Assembly (NCBI GenBank): GCA_026993275.1
Contig: JALWUB010000210.1
Location: 1-6,453, forward strand
Length of the DNA: 6,453 nucleotides
Reading direction: 5' to 3'
DNA from: Robiginitomaculum sp.
GTDB lineage: Bacteria > Pseudomonadota > Alphaproteobacteria > Caulobacterales > Maricaulaceae
Shown: piece by piece, positions 4,369-6,453 of the stretch
Position numbering within the stretch: position 1 is the first letter of the stretch
Layout of the letters: every line of letters begins with the position of its first letter
Made by a program: the position numbers and the translations under genes
Notes under the pieces: model-generated
The model's database searches: none
What the model was told of the DNA's origin: nothing
What the model saw: the letters and a program-made list of their open reading frames with translations, nothing else

Positions 4369-6198
4369 ATGGCCTTTCAGGCGGGACTTTTGATCGCAGT
4401 GAACAGCGTTGGCGCAAAGGGTGCGGCCAATGGCGCCGAGACGTCTGTCTCTGTGGGCGCTCTTGCCGCTGCCGGGGCTGGCGCCAGTGATGACGGCTCT
4501 GTTTTCGCGAAACTGCTGGGCAAAAAGACGAAAGGGGCAGCACAGGCGCAAGGCCTTGTTGCGCCAGCGCCTGCCATGGCGGGCATGCAGGCAGTGCCCG
4601 CGCAAGGTCCGCAAAATGCAAGACCGGCCAAGGCAGACGCGCCAATGCTGTTGAACACCCAGCCTGCCATTCAGGGCGCGTCCCTGCCATCCGCTGCGGC
4701 CTTGCTGACCCCCGGCGTTCAAACGGGCCCGGTCCCGGCAAGCAAGACCACCATAACGCCCGGCCTCTTGCAGACGCCTGGGGTGCAAACAGGTCCGGTT
4801 CTGGCGGGCACGCCCGGCAAGGGGGCCGTCCAGCCCGGCGCCTTGCAGACTCCCGGCGTTCAGACGGAACCAGTACCGATAGGCAAGACCACCATAACGC
4901 CCGGCCTCTTGCAAACGCCCGGCATTCAGACAGGTCCGGTTCTGGCGGGCACGCCCGGCAAGGGAACCGTCCAGCCCGGCGCCTTGCAGATGCCTGGCTT
5001 TCAGACGGAACCAGTACCGATAGGCAAGACCACCATAACGCCCGGTCCCTTGCAAACGCCCGGCATTCAGACAGGTCCGATTCTCGCGGGCAAACCTGGC
5101 AAGGGCGCCGTCCAGCCCGGTCCCTTGCAAACGCCCGGTGTTCAGACCGGGCCAGTGCAGGCAGGCAAGACCAGCACGGCCACAGCCTCACAACATGCCC
5201 AGACCGGCCCTGAGCAGAGCGAAAGCCCAGATCCACACACCCAGACCCGGTTTGCGCAAAGGCAGATCCGGGCCAGTGCGCCACACAGCACGGCCAAAGC
5301 AGCTGCGCTTGTGGCCCAGGCGGCAGGTTCACCCGGTCAATCCGATGTGGCTGGCACGTTCGCGCTGCCCGAGACACCGGCAAAACCGGGCAAGCCCGAA
5401 GGCAAGGCCTTTGCGCACACCCGCAAGCGCGCAGGGACCGGCCATGGCAAGGCTGCTGCGGCCGCGGCTGCGCGTCCCTCGGCGAATACGCCCGCAAGCC
5501 CGGCGGCGCACCGCTCTGCCGCGCCGCTGGCAGCGCAGAGTCCGGATCAGGTTCGTCTGGCCGGATTGCAAGACACGGCGGAGCCTGATCGCCTGGTCCA
5601 GGGCTCCACACCCAGAGGCGGCGAAGCGCCCCTGCAGGCGCAGGACAGCAAGAGCGCGGCAGTGCACCTGGCACAGGCGGAAGCGGCGCCCAGAGCCGCC
5701 AATGCACATGCGGCAACGCCTGCGGCCCAGAGCACCAGCCATCATGCGCCGCGCCTTGACCCGGCAGCGCTGGAGACCTTTGCCGCATCACTGGTGCACC
5801 GCGCCCGCAATGGCGCCAGCACCTTCACCATGCGGCTGGACCCGCCGGAACTGGGCAAGGTGCATATCCGCCTCGACGTCAGCGCCGATCACAGGATCGA
5901 AGCCATTGTCAGCACCCACCGCCCCGATGTGCTGGCCGATTTGCAACGCGGCGCGGACTCCCTGCGCCGGGCACTGGTGGATGCGGGATTTGACCCGGGC
6001 GCAGACGGGCTCAGCTTTTCACTGGATCGTGGGCCGCAAGGCCATGATGCCAGCCCCCAAGATGCCTTCGGCCCCCGCGCCCGCACCATTGCGGCACAAG
6101 ACGGCACCACAGAGGACGCAGGCGCGCCCTTGCTGGCGGCGGAGCGCGGATACGGACTGATGCGCGTCTTCGGCGGCGGTGTCGATATCAGCATATGA
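4369..6198 (+). CDS. fliK: Flagellar hook-length control protein FliK
   Basis: A 609-residue FliK, the secreted ruler and switch protein that measures the growing hook and changes export specificity from hook to filament substrates. The C-terminal FliK (Flg_hook) domain spans about residues 463-565. It has an L-D-P-x-x-L start, the hallmark LDPPELGKVHIRLDV (490 onward), and then a leucine-rich helix (PDVLADLQRGADSLRRALVD) ending in a G-F. The N-terminal 460 residues are low-complexity and rich in Ala, Pro, Gln, Thr and Gly, as expected for the unfolded ruler part. They include a seven-unit tandem repeat at residues 110-272. No cysteine occurs from this start onward. The start is uncertain: ATG 4369 has only a weak CGGGT upstream; ATG 4336 has AGGA directly abutting it and a 17-base leader; GTG 4309 lies inside the promoter. 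flgD follows 10 bases after the TGA, in the same operon. Confidence 0.93.
   Translation: MAFQAGLLIAVNSVGAKGAANGAETSVSVGALAAAGAGASDDGSVFAKLLGKKTKGAAQAQGLVAPAPAMAGMQAVPAQGPQNARPAKADAPMLLNTQPAIQGASLPSAAALLTPGVQTGPVPASKTTITPGLLQTPGVQTGPVLAGTPGKGAVQPGALQTPGVQTEPVPIGKTTITPGLLQTPGIQTGPVLAGTPGKGTVQPGALQMPGFQTEPVPIGKTTITPGPLQTPGIQTGPILAGKPGKGAVQPGPLQTPGVQTGPVQAGKTSTATASQHAQTGPEQSESPDPHTQTRFAQRQIRASAPHSTAKAAALVAQAAGSPGQSDVAGTFALPETPAKPGKPEGKAFAHTRKRAGTGHGKAAAAAAARPSANTPASPAAHRSAAPLAAQSPDQVRLAGLQDTAEPDRLVQGSTPRGGEAPLQAQDSKSAAVHLAQAEAAPRAANAHAATPAAQSTSHHAPRLDPAALETFAASLVHRARNGASTFTMRLDPPELGKVHIRLDVSADHRIEAIVSTHRPDVLADLQRGADSLRRALVDAGFDPGADGLSFSLDRGPQGHDASPQDAFGPRARTIAAQDGTTEDAGAPLLAAERGYGLMRVFGGGVDISI
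4696..5184 (+). repeat. 141-base in-frame tandem repeat within fliK (about 3.5 copies)
   Basis: Seven alternating half-units tile the region: four B units of 66 bases (4696-4761, 4837-4902, 4978-5043, 5119-5184) and three A units of 75 bases (4762-4836, 4903-4977, 5044-5118). One A+B pair is 141 bases, or 47 codons. Every half-unit carries the core L-x-T-P-G-x-Q-T-x-P (or a one-residue variant), so A and B appear to derive from one ancestral unit. A units continue with AG-x-PGKG-x-VQP; B units continue with GKTTITP or a variant. B copies 2 and 3 agree at 62 of 66 bases, including a 46-base identical run (4859-4904 and 5000-5045). The first and last units are the most diverged, as expected for an array that grows from inside by unequal recombination. 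Confidence 0.95.
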
Positions 6199-6200
6199 GG
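6197..6200 (+). promoter_or_regulatory. Ribosome binding site of flgD overlapping the fliK stop
   Basis: GAGG begins inside the fliK TGA stop and lies 8 bases before the flgD ATG at 6209. This suggests translational coupling of FliK and FlgD. A second weak AGGA directly abuts the ATG and is too close to serve. Confidence 0.6.
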
Positions 6201-6208
6201 AAACAGGA

Positions 6209-6453
6209 ATGCCGGCATTAACTGCACTCGGCCTGAACGGGCAAGCGGCAAACGCGGCGGTGGCCAGCAGCGGCCTGGCCAAGAACTTTGACACGTTCCT
6301 GACGCTGCTGACCGAACAGCTCAAGAACCAGGATCCGCTGAGCCCGCTGGATTCGACCCAGTTCGTCAGCCAGCTGGTGCAGTTTTCCAGCGTCGAGCAG
6401 CAGATTGCCCAGAACCGCAATCTGGAATCCCTGCTCAACCAGAGCGCCGCCAG
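6209..6453 (+). CDS. flgD: Flagellar hook-cap (hook scaffold) protein, N-terminal part (3'-truncated by window)
   Basis: The first 81 residues of FlgD, which caps the growing hook and guides FlgE subunit assembly, leaving when the hook is complete. The FlgD N-terminal signature is unmistakable: FDTFLTLLTEQLKNQDPLSP (about residues 28-47), then LDSTQFVSQLVQFSSVEQQI (about 48-67), followed by the N-x-x-L-E-x-L helix. The family is usually about 220 residues or longer, so roughly two thirds, including the C-terminal beta domains, lie beyond the window. Residues 1-24 (MPALTALGLNGQAANAAVAS and on) are small and polar, which fits the disordered export segment. The gene starts 10 bases after the fliK stop and is presumably co-transcribed with it from the 4292 promoter. 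The hook gene flgE would be the expected next neighbour, but it is not visible. Confidence 0.94.
   Translation, partial: MPALTALGLNGQAANAAVASSGLAKNFDTFLTLLTEQLKNQDPLSPLDSTQFVSQLVQFSSVEQQIAQNRNLESLLNQSAA

Noticed and set aside
4034..5791. A 585-codon open frame on the minus strand, antisense to fliK and containing its own repeats
   Set aside because: Its repeats are just the reverse reading of the fliK array, whose 141-base period keeps every frame stop-free. The translation is rich in Cys, Trp and Arg with no recognisable domain, while the plus strand encodes a clear FliK C-terminal domain.

Overview
The window is GC-rich, protein-dense DNA that looks like the chromosome of a flagellated alphaproteobacterium. 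This assignment rests on the protein sequences, on the sigma-54-type flagellar promoters and on the gene order. A genus cannot be named from the sequence alone.

Layout: (1) Positions 1-795 (+) hold the 3' end of gltB, encoding the C-terminal beta-helix domain of the glutamate synthase large subunit. This is metabolic housekeeping and marks the edge of the flagellar cluster. (2) Positions 825-3898 (-) hold a two-gene flagellar operon, flgK then flgL, which converges on gltB with only 29 bases between them. These genes encode the two hook-filament junction proteins. (3) Positions 3899-4368 form a 470-base divergent control region. (4) Positions 4369-6198 (+) hold fliK, the hook-length control protein, with a striking internal tandem repeat. 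(5) From 6209 to the window end (+) lies the start of flgD, the hook-cap (scaffold) protein, which runs off the window.

The control region is the regulatory centre. It holds two nearly identical -24/-12 elements facing away from each other: TTGGCCCGGGTTTTGC at 4292-4307 on the + strand, driving fliK-flgD, and TTGGCCCGGCTTTTGC at 4120-4105 on the - strand, driving flgK-flgL. Between them lie a candidate activator (enhancer) site at 4178-4194 and a one-mismatch IHF-like site at 4251-4263. The flgK transcript would carry an unusually long leader of about 195 bases. That leader holds an inverted pair of CtrA-like half-sites and a 50-codon reading frame that overlaps the flgK start. The arrangement resembles the classical Caulobacter flaN/flbG divergent hook-gene region.

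Functionally, the flagellar genes belong to one assembly step. FlgD caps the growing hook, FliK measures it and switches export specificity, and FlgK and FlgL then form the junction on which the filament is built. Firing both sides from twin sigma-54 promoters would co-express hook-building and hook-finishing proteins. No wholly new system was found. The most notable observations are the 141-base in-frame tandem repeat in fliK, the compact divergent sigma-54 control region, and a duplicated middle domain in FlgK. No RNA genes, CRISPR arrays or insertion sequences were seen.
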